Below are positions 23,836-34,130 of a stretch of 64,000 nt of DNA, in pieces. The stretch's first letter is position 1; each line of letters begins with the position of its first letter. The notes under the pieces are model-generated. The model had not been told where the DNA came from. It saw only the letters and a list, made by a program, of their open reading frames with translations, and ran no database searches. Both the position numbers and the translations under genes were made by a program. The stretch is from Lathyrus oleraceus (lineage: Eukaryota; Streptophyta; Magnoliopsida; Fabales; Fabaceae): assembly GCF_024323335.1 (NCBI RefSeq), contig NC_066584.1, forward strand, positions 430,318,319-430,382,318, written 5' to 3'.

Positions 23836-24162
23836 CCACTTTAGAGGGCGCTTTCCAAAATAAGCGCCCTCTAAACCCTTTAAATTTCCACTTTAGAGGG
23901 CGCTTTCCAGTAAAAGCGCCCTCTAAACCCTTAAAAGTTTCCACTTTAGAGGGCGCTTCCCAGTAAAAGCGCCCTCTAAACCCTTAAAAGTTTCCACTTT
24001 AGAGGGCGCTTTCTTTAAAAAGCGCCCTCTAAAGTGGCCCTTAAAGGGCTTAAAGAGCCACTTTAGAGAGCGCTTTCACCAGGAAAAAAAGCGCTGTCTT
24101 TACCTATGCCAGCGCCAGATTAGAGGGCGCTTTAAAGCGCTGTTATAGCCCAAAAAAACGCC
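23836..24162. repeat. CACTA right subterminal repeats
   Basis: At least four near-regular hairpin units, each with TTAGAGGGCGCTTTC, a short spacer and AAGCGCCCTCTAAA, at about 23841-23878, 23892-23927, 23944-23980 and 23996-24034, followed by looser copies. Counterpart of the left subterminal block. Confidence 0.88.
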
Positions 24163-24187
24163 CACTTTTCCCTTATTTGGCGTAGTG

Positions 24188-24190
24188 AAG
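24188..24190. repeat. Target-site duplication of CACTA element, right (AAG)
   Basis: AAG directly after the terminal TAGTG; continues into CCAGT of the split satellite unit. Confidence 0.88.
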
Positions 24191-24324
24191 CCAGTATAAC
24201 AAGTATCAAGATCAATCAATTTTATGGTGCTTTTTTTTATAGTTTTGTTAAAGTGGCTTCATTTCTAAGCTATCAACATTCATATCAATTAGTTAAGCGA
24301 CACTATTAATCAAAAGAATAGCTT

Positions 24325-24660
24325 TCAGAAACAGATAAACATTATTGAAATGAAGTAAAAAAAATAACCTTTTTCATCGGCAGAAGTAGTTCTGTCATCA
24401 TCAACCACATTCCAATTACTTATTCTTCGGGGGGCTGGGCTGCAATTTGTGATGCTTCTGTTTCCATAAGCACGCGTACTTATTCTTCTGAGTTCAGACG
24501 GAAAGCAATTTGTGATGCTTCTGTTTTTATAAGAACGAGTCCTTATTCTTCTGAGTTCATACTGAAATCTACCATATACAGTAAAATCTCGAGGCTCTTG
24601 AGCATGTGTTGGTGAAGAAGAAGAGGAGCTGACATTGTCGTCTTCGAGCAAGTTCATCAT
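24325..24660 (-). CDS. Minus-arm ORF, 111 aa
   Basis: Starts at paired ATGs (MMNLLEDDN, Leu for Phe). The frame is open upstream through the promoter as well because of a base change, but the standard ATG pair is kept as start. Ends FFYFISIMFICF. Confidence 0.37.
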   Translation of the reverse strand: MMNLLEDDNVSSSSSSPTHAQEPRDFTVYGRFQYELRRIRTRSYKNRSITNCFPSELRRISTRAYGNRSITNCSPAPRRISNWNVVDDDRTTSADEKGYFFYFISIMFICF

Positions 24661-25065
24661 TGTCACTCGCCAATTGTATTTTTTGTTGATGGGCTGAGAG
24701 ATGTAGGTTCTTCTTATATAGAAAAAAACCTTAGCGTGTGTATATAATGTGATAAGCACAAATGGAAAATAATATTTTAACATGTTTGAAATTCTATTAA
24801 AGTCAAATTTTTCTATAAGTTAAAGATTGTGATTAAAAAAAGTCAATAAATTATAATCACCCTTGATTTTTTGACTTTTTTTAATCATAATATTTAATTT
24901 ATTGAAAAATTTAACTTTAACAAGAACAACAAACATGTTTAAATATTATTTTCCATTTTCCATTTGTGCTTATCACATTATATAAGAACGTTGAAGTTTT
25001 TTTCTATATAAGAAGAACCTACATCTCTCAACCCATCAAACAAAAAATACTATTGGTGAGTGACA

Positions 25066-25242
25066 ATGACGAACTTCCTCGAAGATGACAATGTCAGCTC
25101 CTTTTCTTCTTCACCAACACATGCTCAAGAGCCTCAAGATTTTACTGTATATGGTAGATTTCTGTCTAAACACAGAAGAATAGAGACTTGTGCTTGTGGA
25201 TATAGAAGCATCACAAATTGCATTCCCCCTGAACTTAGATGA
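25066..25242 (+). pseudogene. Plus-arm ORF, truncated at 58 aa
   Basis: AGA after PELR is TGA here, ending the frame between the two repeats; sequence beyond remains alignable to intact copies. Confidence 0.36.
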
Positions 25243-25708
25243 ATAAGGACTCGTGCTTATGGAAACAAAAGCATCACAAATTGCAGCCAAACCCCCAGAA
25301 GAATAAGTAATTGGAATGTGGTTGATGATGATAGAATTACTTCTGCCAATGACAAGGGTTTTTTTTACTTCATTTTAATAATGTTTATCTGTTTTTTAAA
25401 GATATTATTTTGATTAATAGTGTGACGTAACTAATTGATATAACTAATTGATATGAATGTTGATACCTTAGAAACACGTGACCAATTGATATGAATGTTG
25501 ATACCTTATAAATGAAGTATGAATGTTGATACCTTAGAAATGAAGCCAGTTTAACAAGTATCAAGATAAATCGGTTTAATTGTGCTTTTTTTATAGTTTT
25601 GTTAAAGTGGCTTCATTTCTAAGGTATCAACATTCTTATCAATTAGTTACACGACACTGTTAATCAAAAGAATAGCTTTCAGAAACAGATAAACATTATT
25701 GAAATGAA

Positions 25709-26014
25709 CTAAAAAAAATAATCTTTTTCATCGGCAGAAGTAGTTCTGTCATCATCAACCACATTCCAATTACTTATTCTTCGGGGGGTTGGGCTGCAAT
25801 TTGTGATGCTTCTGTTTCCATAAGCATGCGTTCTTATTCTTCTGAGTTCAGACGGAAAGCAATTTGTGATGCTTCTGTTTCTATAAGAACAAGTCCTTAT
25901 TCTTCTGAGTTCATACTGAAATCTACCATATACAGTAAAATCTCGTGCCTCTTGAGCATGTGTTGGTGAAGAAGAAGAGGAGTTGACATTGTCGTCTTCA
26001 AGGAAGTTCATCAT
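25709..26014 (-). CDS. Minus-arm ORF, 101 aa
   Basis: Full frame, MMNFLEDDNVNSS type with THAQEARDF, ending TSADEKDYFF. Confidence 0.37.
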   Translation of the reverse strand: MMNFLEDDNVNSSSSSPTHAQEARDFTVYGRFQYELRRIRTCSYRNRSITNCFPSELRRIRTHAYGNRSITNCSPTPRRISNWNVVDDDRTTSADEKDYFF

Positions 26015-26421
26015 TGTCACTCACCAATAGTATTTTTTGTTTGATGGGCTGAGAAATGTAGGTTCTTCTTATATAGAAAAAAAAACCTTAGCGTGTGTAT
26101 ATAATGTGATAAGCACAAATGGAAAATAATATTTAAACATGTTTGTAATTCTATTAAAGTCAACTTTTTCAATAACTTAAAGATTGTGATTAAAAAAAGT
26201 TAATAAATTATAATCACCCTTGATTTTTTGACTTTTTTTAATCACAATATTTAATTTATTGAAAAATATAACTTTAATAGAACAACAAACATGTTTAAAT
26301 ATTATTTTCCATTTTCCATTTGTGCTTATCACATTATATAAGAACGTTGAAGTTTTTTTCTATATAAGAAGAACCTACATCTCTCAACCCATCAAACAAA
26401 ATATACTTTTGGTGAGTGAAA

Positions 26422-26538
26422 ATGACGAACTTCCTCGAAGATGACAATGTCAGCTCCTCTTCTTCTTCACCAACACATGCTCTAGAGCCTCGAGTTTTAC
26501 TGTATATGGTAGATTTCCGTCTAAACACAGAAGAATAA
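26422..26538 (+). pseudogene. Plus-arm ORF, frameshifted type II (38 aa)
   Basis: One A is missing in the GAGATTTTACTG stretch, so after EPR the frame becomes VLLYMVDF and stops at TAA at 26536-26538. The same lesion occurs in four other units. Confidence 0.38.
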
Positions 26539-27062
26539 AGACTTGTGCTTGTGGATATAGAAGCATCACAAATTGCATTCCCCCTGAACTTAGAAGAATA
26601 AGGACCCGTGCTTATGGAAACAAAAGCATCACAAATTGCATCCCAACCCCCAGAAGAATAAGTAACTGGCATGTGGTTGATGATGAAAGAATTACTTTTG
26701 CCAATGAAAAGGGTTTTTTTTACTTCATTTTAATAATGTTTATCTGTTTTTTAAAGATATTATTTTGATTAACAGTGTGGCGAACTAATTGATATAACTA
26801 ATTGATATAATGTTGATACCTTAGAAACGCGTAACTAATTGATATGAATGTTGATACCTTACAAATGAAGTATGAATGTTGATACCTTAGAAATGAAGCC
26901 AGTTTAACAAGTATCAAGATAAATCAGTTTTATTGTGCTTTTTTTTATAGTTTTGTTAAAGTGGCTTCATTTCTAAGGTATCTACATTCATATCAATTAG
27001 TTACGCGACATTGTTAATAAAAAGAATAGCTTTCAGAAAATGATAAACATTATTGAAATGAA

Positions 27063-27368
27063 CTAAAAAAAATAACCTTTTTCATCAGCAGAAGTAGTTC
27101 TGTCATCATCAACCACATTCCAATTACTTATTCTTCGGGGGGCTAGGCTGCAATTTGTGATGCTTCTGTTTCCATAAGCACGCGTTCTTATTCTTCTGAG
27201 TTCAGACGGAAAGCAATTTGTGATGTTTCTGTTTCTATAAGAACGAGTCCTTATTCTTCTCAGTTCATACTGAAATATACCATATACAGTAAAATCTCGA
27301 GCCTCTTGAGCATCTGCTGGTGAAGAAGAAAAGGAGCTGACATTGTCGTTTTCAAGGAAGTTCATCAT
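27063..27368 (-). CDS. Minus-arm ORF, 101 aa
   Basis: MMNFLENDNVSSFSSSP subtype with ADAQEARDF and VYGIF; this END subtype usually follows a type II (frameshifted) plus arm. Confidence 0.37.
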   Translation of the reverse strand: MMNFLENDNVSSFSSSPADAQEARDFTVYGIFQYELRRIRTRSYRNRNITNCFPSELRRIRTRAYGNRSITNCSLAPRRISNWNVVDDDRTTSADEKGYFF

Positions 27369-27773
27369 TGTCACTCACCAATAGTATTTTTTGTTTGATG
27401 GGCTGAGAGATGTAGGTTCTTCTTATATAGAAAAAAACTTCAACGTGTGTATATAATGTGATAAGCACAAATGGAAAATAATATTTAACCATGTTTGTAA
27501 TTCTATTAATGTCAAATTTTTCAATAAGTTAAAGATTCTGATTAAAAAAAGTCAATAAATTATAATCACCCTTGATTTTTTGACTTTTTTTAATCACAAT
27601 ATTTAATTTATTGAAAAATTTAACTTTAATAGAACAACAAACATGTTTAAATATTATTTTCCATTTTCGATTTGTGCTTATCACATTATATAAGAACGTT
27701 GAAGTTTTTTTCTATATAAGAAGAACCTACATCTCTCAACCCATCAAACAAAAAATACTATTGGTGAGTGACA

Positions 27774-28085
27774 ATGACGAACTTCTTCGAAGAGGACAAT
27801 GTCAGCTCCTCTTCTTCTTCACCAACACATGCTCAAGAGCCTCGAGATTTTACTGTATATGGTAGATTTCCGTCAAAACATAGAAGAATAAAGTGTTGTG
27901 CTTGTGGATATAGAAGCATCACAAACTGCATTCCCCCTGAACTTAGAAGAATAAGGACTCGTGCTTATGGAAACAAAAGCATCACAAATTGCAGCCCAAC
28001 CCCCAGAAGAATAAGTAATTGGAATGTGGTTGATGATGACAAAATTACTTCTGCCAATGAAAAGGGTTTTTTTACTTCATTTTAA
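27774..28085 (+). CDS. Plus-arm ORF, 103 aa
   Basis: Full frame with MTNFFEEDN and RRIKCCACGY; ends FFTSF because of a shorter T run than in 115-aa copies. Confidence 0.38.
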   Translation: MTNFFEEDNVSSSSSSPTHAQEPRDFTVYGRFPSKHRRIKCCACGYRSITNCIPPELRRIRTRAYGNKSITNCSPTPRRISNWNVVDDDKITSANEKGFFTSF

Positions 28086-28226
28086 TAATGTTTATCTGTT
28101 TTTTAAAGATATTATTTTGATTAATAGTGTGGCGTAACTAATTGATATAACTAATTGATATGAATGTTGATACCTTAGAAACACGTGACCAATTGATATG
28201 AATGTTGATACCTTATAAATGAAGTA

Positions 28227-28343
28227 TGAATGTTGATACCTTAGAAATGAAGCCAGTTTAACAAGTATCAAGATAAATCAGTTTAATTGTGCTTTTTTTA
28301 TAGTTTTGTTAAAGTGGCTTCATTTCTAAGGTATCAACATTCA
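28227..28343. repeat. Junction palindrome between units (representative)
   Basis: Two perfectly complementary 29-nt arms (28227-28255 and 28315-28343) enclose a 59-nt loop. The complementarity continues imperfectly outward on both sides through GATATCAATTAGTTAC-like sequence, so the whole region between the ORF ends can fold back. The same structure recurs at every unit boundary. On its left side the motif TGAATGTTGATACCTTAGAAATG is repeated about three times as a short minisatellite. All three transposon insertions of the window fall in copies of this region. Confidence 0.85.
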
Positions 28344-28415
28344 TATCAATTAGTTACACGACACTGTTATTCAAAAGAATAGCTTTCAGAAACAGATAAA
28401 CATTATTGAAATGAA

Positions 28416-28721
28416 CTAAAAAAAATAACCTTTTTCATCGGCAGAAGTAGTTCTGCCATCATCAACCACATTCGAATTACTTATTCTTCGGGGGGCTGGG
28501 CTGCAATTTATGATGCTTCTGTTTCCATAAGCACGCGTTCTTATTCTTCTGAGTTCAGACGGAAAGCAATTTGTGATGCTTCTGTTTCTATAAGAACGAG
28601 TCCTTATTCTTCTGAGTTCATACTGAAATCTACCATATACAGTAAAATCTCGAGCCTCTTGAGCATGTGTTGGTGAAGAAGAAGAGGAGCTGACATTGTC
28701 GTCTTCAAGGAAGTTCATCAT
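28416..28721 (-). CDS. Minus-arm satellite ORF, 101 aa (reference copy)
   Basis: Homolog of the plus-arm ORF on the other arm of the palindrome, transcribed away from it. It starts at two adjacent ATGs (MMNFLEDDN), again with an in-frame GTG six bases upstream. It has the serine run, THAQEARDFTVYGRF, then two RRI...SITNC repeats and DDGRTTSADEKGYFF. Consistent differences from the plus arm, such as FQYELRRIRTRSY against FPSKHRRIKTCACGY, are kept through the array, so the arms diverged before amplification and are not homogenised against each other. Function unknown. Confidence 0.38.
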   Translation of the reverse strand: MMNFLEDDNVSSSSSSPTHAQEARDFTVYGRFQYELRRIRTRSYRNRSITNCFPSELRRIRTRAYGNRSIINCSPAPRRISNSNVVDDGRTTSADEKGYFF

Positions 28722-29126
28722 TGTCACTCACCAATAGTATTTTTTGTTTGATGGGCTGAGAAATGTAGGTTCTTCTTATATAGAAAAAAACCTCAGCGTG
28801 TGTATATAATGTGATAAGCACAAATGGAAAATAATATTTAAACATGTTTGTAATTCTATTAAAGTAAACTTTTTCAATAACTTAAAGATTGTGATTAAAA
28901 AAAGTTAATAAATTATAATCACCCTTGATTTTTTGACTTTTTTTAATCACAATATTTAATTTATTGAAAAATTTAACTTTAATAGAACAACAAACATGTT
29001 TAAATATTATTTTCCATTTTCCATTTGTGCTTATCACATTATATAAGAACGTTGAAGTTTTTTTCTATATAAGAAGAACCTACATCTCTCAACCCATTAA
29101 ACAAAATATACTTTTGGTGAGTGACA
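28722..29126. promoter_or_regulatory. Predicted bidirectional promoter, representative unit
   Basis: The 405 bp between the two divergent ATGs of this unit is symmetric. A TATATAAG box lies at 29066-29073 for the plus arm and at 28775-28782 (reverse complement) for the minus arm, each about 61 nt from its ATG. A pyrimidine-rich CTACATCTCTCAACCC-like stretch follows at the distance expected of a transcription start. A second TATATAAG is at 29040-29047. The centre has TTGTGATTA and TAATCACAA as inverted sequences. Every unit has the same layout, except the one near 1981 that lost half of the centre. Transcription itself is not shown. Confidence 0.5.
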
Positions 29127-29474
29127 ATGACGAACTTCCTCGAAGATGACAATGTCAGCTCCTCTTCTTCTTCACCAACACATGCTCAAGAGCCTCGAGA
29201 TTTTACTGTATATGGTAGATTTCTGTCTAAACACAGAAGAATAAAGACTTGTGCTTCTGGATATAGAAGCATCACAAATTGCATTCCCCCTGAACTTAGA
29301 AGAATAAGGACTCGTGCTTATGGAAACAAAAGCATCACAAATTGCAGCCCAACCCCCAGAAGAATAAGTAATTGGAATGTGGTTGATGATGACAGAATTA
29401 CTTCTGCCAATGAAAAGAGTTTTTTTTACTTCATTTTAATAATGTTTATCTGTTTTTTAAAGATATTATTTTGA
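29127..29474 (+). CDS. Plus-arm satellite ORF, 115 aa (reference copy)
   Basis: I do not recognise this protein. The ATG at 29127 is preceded by an in-frame GTG at 29121; the ATG is chosen because this is a eukaryote and it has A at -3. The N-terminus is acidic (FLEDD) and is followed by a run of six serines and THAQEPRDFTVYGRF. Two imperfect repeats of about 21 residues follow, each starting RRI and containing SITNC, then a third truncated RRISN. A WNVVDDDRITSANEK segment and a hydrophobic tail end the frame; the tail runs into AT-rich junction sequence and varies among copies. The product is basic overall, with no signal peptide or known domain seen. It diverges from the minus-strand ORF at 28416-28721. 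It may be a real small gene amplified in a satellite or only a conserved open frame of the repeat. Confidence 0.4.
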   Translation: MTNFLEDDNVSSSSSSPTHAQEPRDFTVYGRFLSKHRRIKTCASGYRSITNCIPPELRRIRTRAYGNKSITNCSPTPRRISNWNVVDDDRITSANEKSFFYFILIMFICFLKILF

Positions 29475-29769
29475 TTAATAGTGTGGCGTAACTAATTGAT
29501 ATAACTAATTGATATGAATGTTGATACCTTAGAAACACGTGACCAATTGATATGAATGTTGATACCTTATAAATGAAGTATGAATGTTGATACCTTAGGA
29601 ATGAAGCCAGTTTAACAAGTATCAAGATAAATCAGTTTTATTGTGCTTTTTTTATAGTTTTGTTAAAGTGGCTTCATTTCTAAGGTATCAACATTCATAT
29701 CAATTAGTTACACGACACTGTTAATCAAAAGAATAGCTTTCAGAAACAGATAAATATTATTGAAATGAA

Positions 29770-30075
29770 CTAAAAAAAATAACCTTTTTCACCGGCAGAA
29801 GTAGTTCTGTCATCATCAACCACATTCCAATTACTTATTCTTCGGGGGGCTGGGCTGCAATTTGTGATGCTTCTGTTTCCATAAGCACGCGTTCTTATTC
29901 TTCTGAGTTCAGACGCAAAGCAATTTGTGATGCTTCTGTTTCTATAAGAACGAGTCCTTATTCTTCTGAGTTCATACTGAAATCTACCATATACAGTAAA
30001 ATCTCGAGCCTCTTGAGCATGTGTTGGTGAAGAAGAAGAGGAGCTGACATTGTCGTCTTCAAGGAAGTTCATCAT
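29770..30075 (-). CDS. Minus-arm ORF, 101 aa
   Basis: Full frame with NCFASEL and TSAGEK; same protein as the copy 1,352 bp to the right. Confidence 0.37.
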   Translation of the reverse strand: MMNFLEDDNVSSSSSSPTHAQEARDFTVYGRFQYELRRIRTRSYRNRSITNCFASELRRIRTRAYGNRSITNCSPAPRRISNWNVVDDDRTTSAGEKGYFF

Positions 30076-30480
30076 TGTCACTCACCAATAGTATTTTTTG
30101 TTTGATGGGCTGAGAAATGTAGGTTCTTCTTGTATAGAAAAAAACCTCAGCGTGTGTGTATAATGTGATAAGCACAAATGGAAAATAATATTTAAACATG
30201 TTTGTAATTCTATTAAAGTCAACTTTTTCAATAAGTTAAAGATTGTGATTAAAAAAAGTTAATAAATTATAATCAACCTTGATTTTTTGACTTTTTTTAA
30301 TCACAATATTTAATTTATTGAAAAATTTAACTTTAATAGAACAACAAACATGTTTAAATATTATTTTCCATTTTCCATTTGTGCTTATCACATTATATAA
30401 GAACGTTGAAGTTTTTTTCTATATAAGAAGAACCTACATCTCTCAACCCATCAAACAAAATGTACTATTGGTGAGTGACA

Positions 30481-30597
30481 ATGACGAACTTCCTCGAAGA
30501 TGACAATGTCAGCTCCTCTTCTTCTTCACCAACACATGCTCTAGAGCCTCGAGTTTTACTGTATATGGTAGATTTCCGTCTAAACACAGAAGAATAA
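30481..30597 (+). pseudogene. Plus-arm ORF, frameshifted type II (38 aa)
   Basis: Same missing A as at 26422. A further C is lost in the second repeat (CCCCAGAAGGATAAG). Confidence 0.38.
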
Positions 30598-31121
30598 AGA
30601 CTTGTGCTTGTGGATATAGAAGCATCACAAATTGCATTCCCCCTGAACTTAGAAGAATAAGGACCCGTGCTTATGGAAACAAAAGCATCACAAATTGCAG
30701 CCCAACCCCAGAAGGATAAGTAATTGGAATGTGGTTGATGATGACAGAATTACTTTTGCCAATGAAAAGGGTTTTTTTTACTTCATTTTAATAATGTTTA
30801 ACTGTTTTTTAAAGATATTATTTTGATTAACAGTGTGGCGTAACTAATTGATATAACTAATTGATATGAATGTTGATACCTTAGAAATGCGTAACTATTT
30901 GATATGAATGTTGATACCTTACAAATGAAGTATGAATGTTGATACCTTAAAAATGAAGCCAGTTTAACAAGTATCAAGATAAATCAGTTTTATTGTGCTT
31001 TTTTTATAGTTTTGTTAAAGTGGCTTCATTTCTAAGGTATCAACATTCATATCAATTAGTTACGCGACACTGTTAATAAAAAGAATAGCTTTCAGAAACA
31101 GATAAATATTATTGAAATGAA

Positions 31122-31427
31122 CTAAAAAAAATAACCTTTTTCACCGGCAGAAGTAGTTCTGTCATCATCAACCACATTCCAATTACTTATTCTTCGGGGG
31201 GCTGGGCTGCAATTTGTGATGCTTCTGTTTCCATAAGCACGCGTTCTTATTCTTCTGAGTTCAGACGCAAAGCAATTTGTGATGCTTCTGTTTCTATAAG
31301 AACGAGTCCTTATTCTTCTGAGTTCATACTGAAATCTACCATATACAGTAAAATCTCGAGCCTCTTGAGCATGTGTTGGTGAAGAAGAAGAGGAGCTGAC
31401 ATTGTCGTCTTCAAGGAAGTTCATCAT
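31122..31427 (-). CDS. Minus-arm ORF, 101 aa
   Basis: Duplicate of the frame at 29770, in a unit that differs from its left neighbour at very few bases. Confidence 0.37.
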   Translation of the reverse strand: MMNFLEDDNVSSSSSSPTHAQEARDFTVYGRFQYELRRIRTRSYRNRSITNCFASELRRIRTRAYGNRSITNCSPAPRRISNWNVVDDDRTTSAGEKGYFF

Positions 31428-31832
31428 TGTCACTCACCAATAGTATTTTTTGTTTGATGGGCTGAGAAATGTAGGTTCTTCTTGTATAGAAAAAAACCTC
31501 AGCGTGTGTGTATAATGTGATAAGCACAAATGGAAAATAATATTTAAACATGTTTGTAATTCTATTAAAGTCAACTTTTTCAATAAGTTAAAGATTGTGA
31601 TTAAAAAAAGTTAATAAATTATAATCAACCTTGATTTTTTGACTTTTTTTAATCACAATATTTAATTTATTGAAAAATTTAACTTTAATAGAACAACAAA
31701 CATGTTTAAATATTATTTTCCATTTTCCATTTGTGCTTATCACATTATATAAGAACGTTGAAGTTTTTTTCTATATAAGAAGAACCTACATCTCTCAACC
31801 CATCAAACAAAATGTACTATTGGTGAGTGACA

Positions 31833-31949
31833 ATGACGAACTTCCTCGAAGATGACAATGTCAGCTCCTCTTCTTCTTCACCAACACATGCTCTAGAGCC
31901 TCGAGTTTTACTGTATATGGTAGATTTCCGTCTAAACACAGAAGAATAA
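31833..31949 (+). pseudogene. Plus-arm ORF, frameshifted type II (38 aa)
   Basis: Carries both deletions of the copy at 30481, confirming that the two units are recent duplicates. Confidence 0.38.
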
Positions 31950-32460
31950 AGACTTGTGCTTGTGGATATAGAAGCATCACAAATTGCATTCCCCCTGAAC
32001 TTAGAAGAATAAGGACCCGTGCTTATGGAAACAAAAGCATCACAAATTGCAGCCCAACCCCAGAAGGATAAGTAATTGGAATGTGGTTGATGATGACAGA
32101 ATTACTTTTGCCAATGAAAAGGGTTTTTTTTACTTCATTTTAATAATGTTTAACTGTTTTTTAAAGATATTATTTTGATTAACAGTGTGGCGTAACTAAT
32201 TGATATAACTAATTGATATGAATGTTGATACCTTAGAAATGCGTAACTATTTGATATGAATGTTGATACCTTACAAATGAAGTATGAATGTTGATACCTT
32301 AGAAATGAAGCCAGTTTAACAAGTATCAAGATAAATCAGTTTTATTGTGCTTTTTTTATAGTTTTGTTAAAGTGGCTTCATTTCTAAGGTATCAACATTC
32401 ATATCAATTAGTTACGCGACACTGTTAATAAAAAGAATAGCTTTCAGAAACAGATAAACA

Positions 32461-32778
32461 TTATTGAAATGAACTAAAAAAATAACCTTTTTCATTGGCA
32501 GAAGTAGTTCTGTCATCATCAACCACATTCCAATTACTTATTCTTCGGGAGGCTGGGCTGCAATTTGTGATGCTTCTGTTTCCATAAGCACGCGTTCTTA
32601 TTCTTCTGAGTTCAGACGGAAAGCAATTTGTGATGCTTCTGTTTCTATAAGAACGAGTCCTTATTCTTCTCAGTTCATACTGAAATCTACCATATACAGT
32701 AAAATCTCGAGCCTCTTGAGCATCTGTTGGTGAAGAAGAAAAGGAGCTGACATTGTCGTTTTCAAGGAAGTTCATCAT
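32461..32778 (-). CDS. Minus-arm ORF, 105 aa
   Basis: END subtype (MMNFLENDNVSSFSSSPTDAQ), ending YFFSSFQ because one A of the A run is missing. Confidence 0.37.
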   Translation of the reverse strand: MMNFLENDNVSSFSSSPTDAQEARDFTVYGRFQYELRRIRTRSYRNRSITNCFPSELRRIRTRAYGNRSITNCSPASRRISNWNVVDDDRTTSANEKGYFFSSFQ

Positions 32779-33183
32779 TGTCACTCACTAATAGTATTTT
32801 TTGTTTGATGGGCTGAGAAATGTAGGTTCTTCTTATATAGAAAAAAACCTCAGCGTGTGTATATAATGTGATAAGCACAAATGGAAAATAATATTTAAAC
32901 ATGTTTGTAATTCTATTAAAGTCAAATTTTTGAATAAGTTAAAGATTGTGATTAAAAAAAGTCAATAAATTATAATCACCCTTGATTTTTTGACTTTTTT
33001 TAATCATAATATTTAATTTATTGAAAAATTTAACTTTAATAGAACAACAAACATGTTTAAATATTATTTTCCATTTTCTATTTGTGCTTATCACATTATA
33101 TAAGAACGTTGAAGTTTTTTTCTATATAAGAAAAACCTACATCTCTCAACCCATCAAACAAAAAATACTATTGGTGAGTGACA

Positions 33184-33531
33184 ATGACGAACTTCCTCGA
33201 AGATGACAATGTCAGCTCCTCTTCTTCTTCACCAACACATGCTCAAGAGCCTCGAGATTTTACTGTATATTGTAGATTTCTGTCTAAACACAGAAGAATA
33301 AAGACTGGTGCTTGTGGATATAGAAGCATCACAAATTGCATTCCCCCTGAACTTAGAAGAATAAGGACTCGTGCTTATGGAAACAAAAGCATCACAAATT
33401 GCAGCCCAACCCCCAGAAGAATAAGTAATTGGAATGTGGTTGATGATGACAGAATTACTTCTGCCAATGAAAAGAGTTTTTTTTACTTCATTTTAATAAT
33501 GTTTATCTGTTTTTTAAAGATATTATTTTGA
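33184..33531 (+). CDS. Plus-arm ORF, 115 aa
   Basis: Full frame with VYCRF (Gly to Cys) and RRIKTGACGY; nearly the same as the copy at 35887. Confidence 0.38.
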   Translation: MTNFLEDDNVSSSSSSPTHAQEPRDFTVYCRFLSKHRRIKTGACGYRSITNCIPPELRRIRTRAYGNKSITNCSPTPRRISNWNVVDDDRITSANEKSFFYFILIMFICFLKILF

Positions 33532-33764
33532 TTAATAGTGTGGCGTAACTAATTGATATAACTAATTGATATGAATGTTGATACCTTAGAAACACGTGAC
33601 CAATTGATATGAATGTTGATACCTTATAAATGAAGTATGAATGTTGATACCTTAGAAATGAAGCCAGTTTAACAAGTATCAAGATAAATCAGTTTTATTG
33701 TGCTTTTTTTATAGTTTTGTTAAAGTGGCTTCATTTCTAAGGTATCAACATTCATATCAATTAG

Positions 33765-34130
33765 TTACACGACACTGTTAATCAAAAGAATAGCTTTCAG
33801 AAACAGATAAACATTATTGAAATGAACTAAAAAAATAACCTTTTTCACCGGCAGAAGTAGTTCTGTCATCATCAACCCATTCCAATTACTTATTCTTCGG
33901 GGGGCTAGGCTGCAATTTGTGATGCTTCTGTTTCCATAAGTACGCGTTCTTATTCTTCTGAGTTCAGACGGAAAGCAATTTGTGATGCTTCTGTTTCTAT
34001 AAGAACGAGTCCTTATTCTTCTGAGTTCATACTGAAATCTACCATATACAGTAAAATCTCGAGCCTCTTGAGCATGTGTTGGTGAAGAAGAAGAGGAGCT
34101 GACATTGTCGTCTTCAAGGAAGTTCATCAT
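33765..34130 (-). CDS. Minus-arm ORF, 121 aa with shifted tail
   Basis: A base missing in the ACCACATTCC stretch (here ACCCATTCC) shifts the frame after RRISNWN, so the last 35 residues are unrelated to other copies (GLMMTELLLPVKK...). Confidence 0.35.
   Translation of the reverse strand: MMNFLEDDNVSSSSSSPTHAQEARDFTVYGRFQYELRRIRTRSYRNRSITNCFPSELRRIRTRTYGNRSITNCSLAPRRISNWNGLMMTELLLPVKKVIFLVHFNNVYLFLKAILLINSVV

Larger units (their letters stand above)
19047..24187 (+). mobile_element. CACTA (En/Spm) DNA transposon, near-autonomous
   Basis: A 5,141 bp element with terminal inverted repeats of 12 bp (CACTACGCCAAA at 19047-19058 and its complement at 24176-24187), a 3 bp target-site duplication and subterminal repeat blocks at both ends. 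It carries one long transposase frame on the plus strand interrupted by a single TGA. The short size, between long CACTA elements with two genes and small deletion derivatives, and the lack of an obvious TNPA-like gene suggest a compact element. The nonsense codon should make it dependent on another copy unless it is read through. Confidence 0.95.

Noticed and set aside
28227..28343. MITE or foldback transposon at each junction
   Set aside because: The palindrome continues through the whole unit and no target-site duplication flanks it, so it is better seen as part of the satellite than as a separate insertion.
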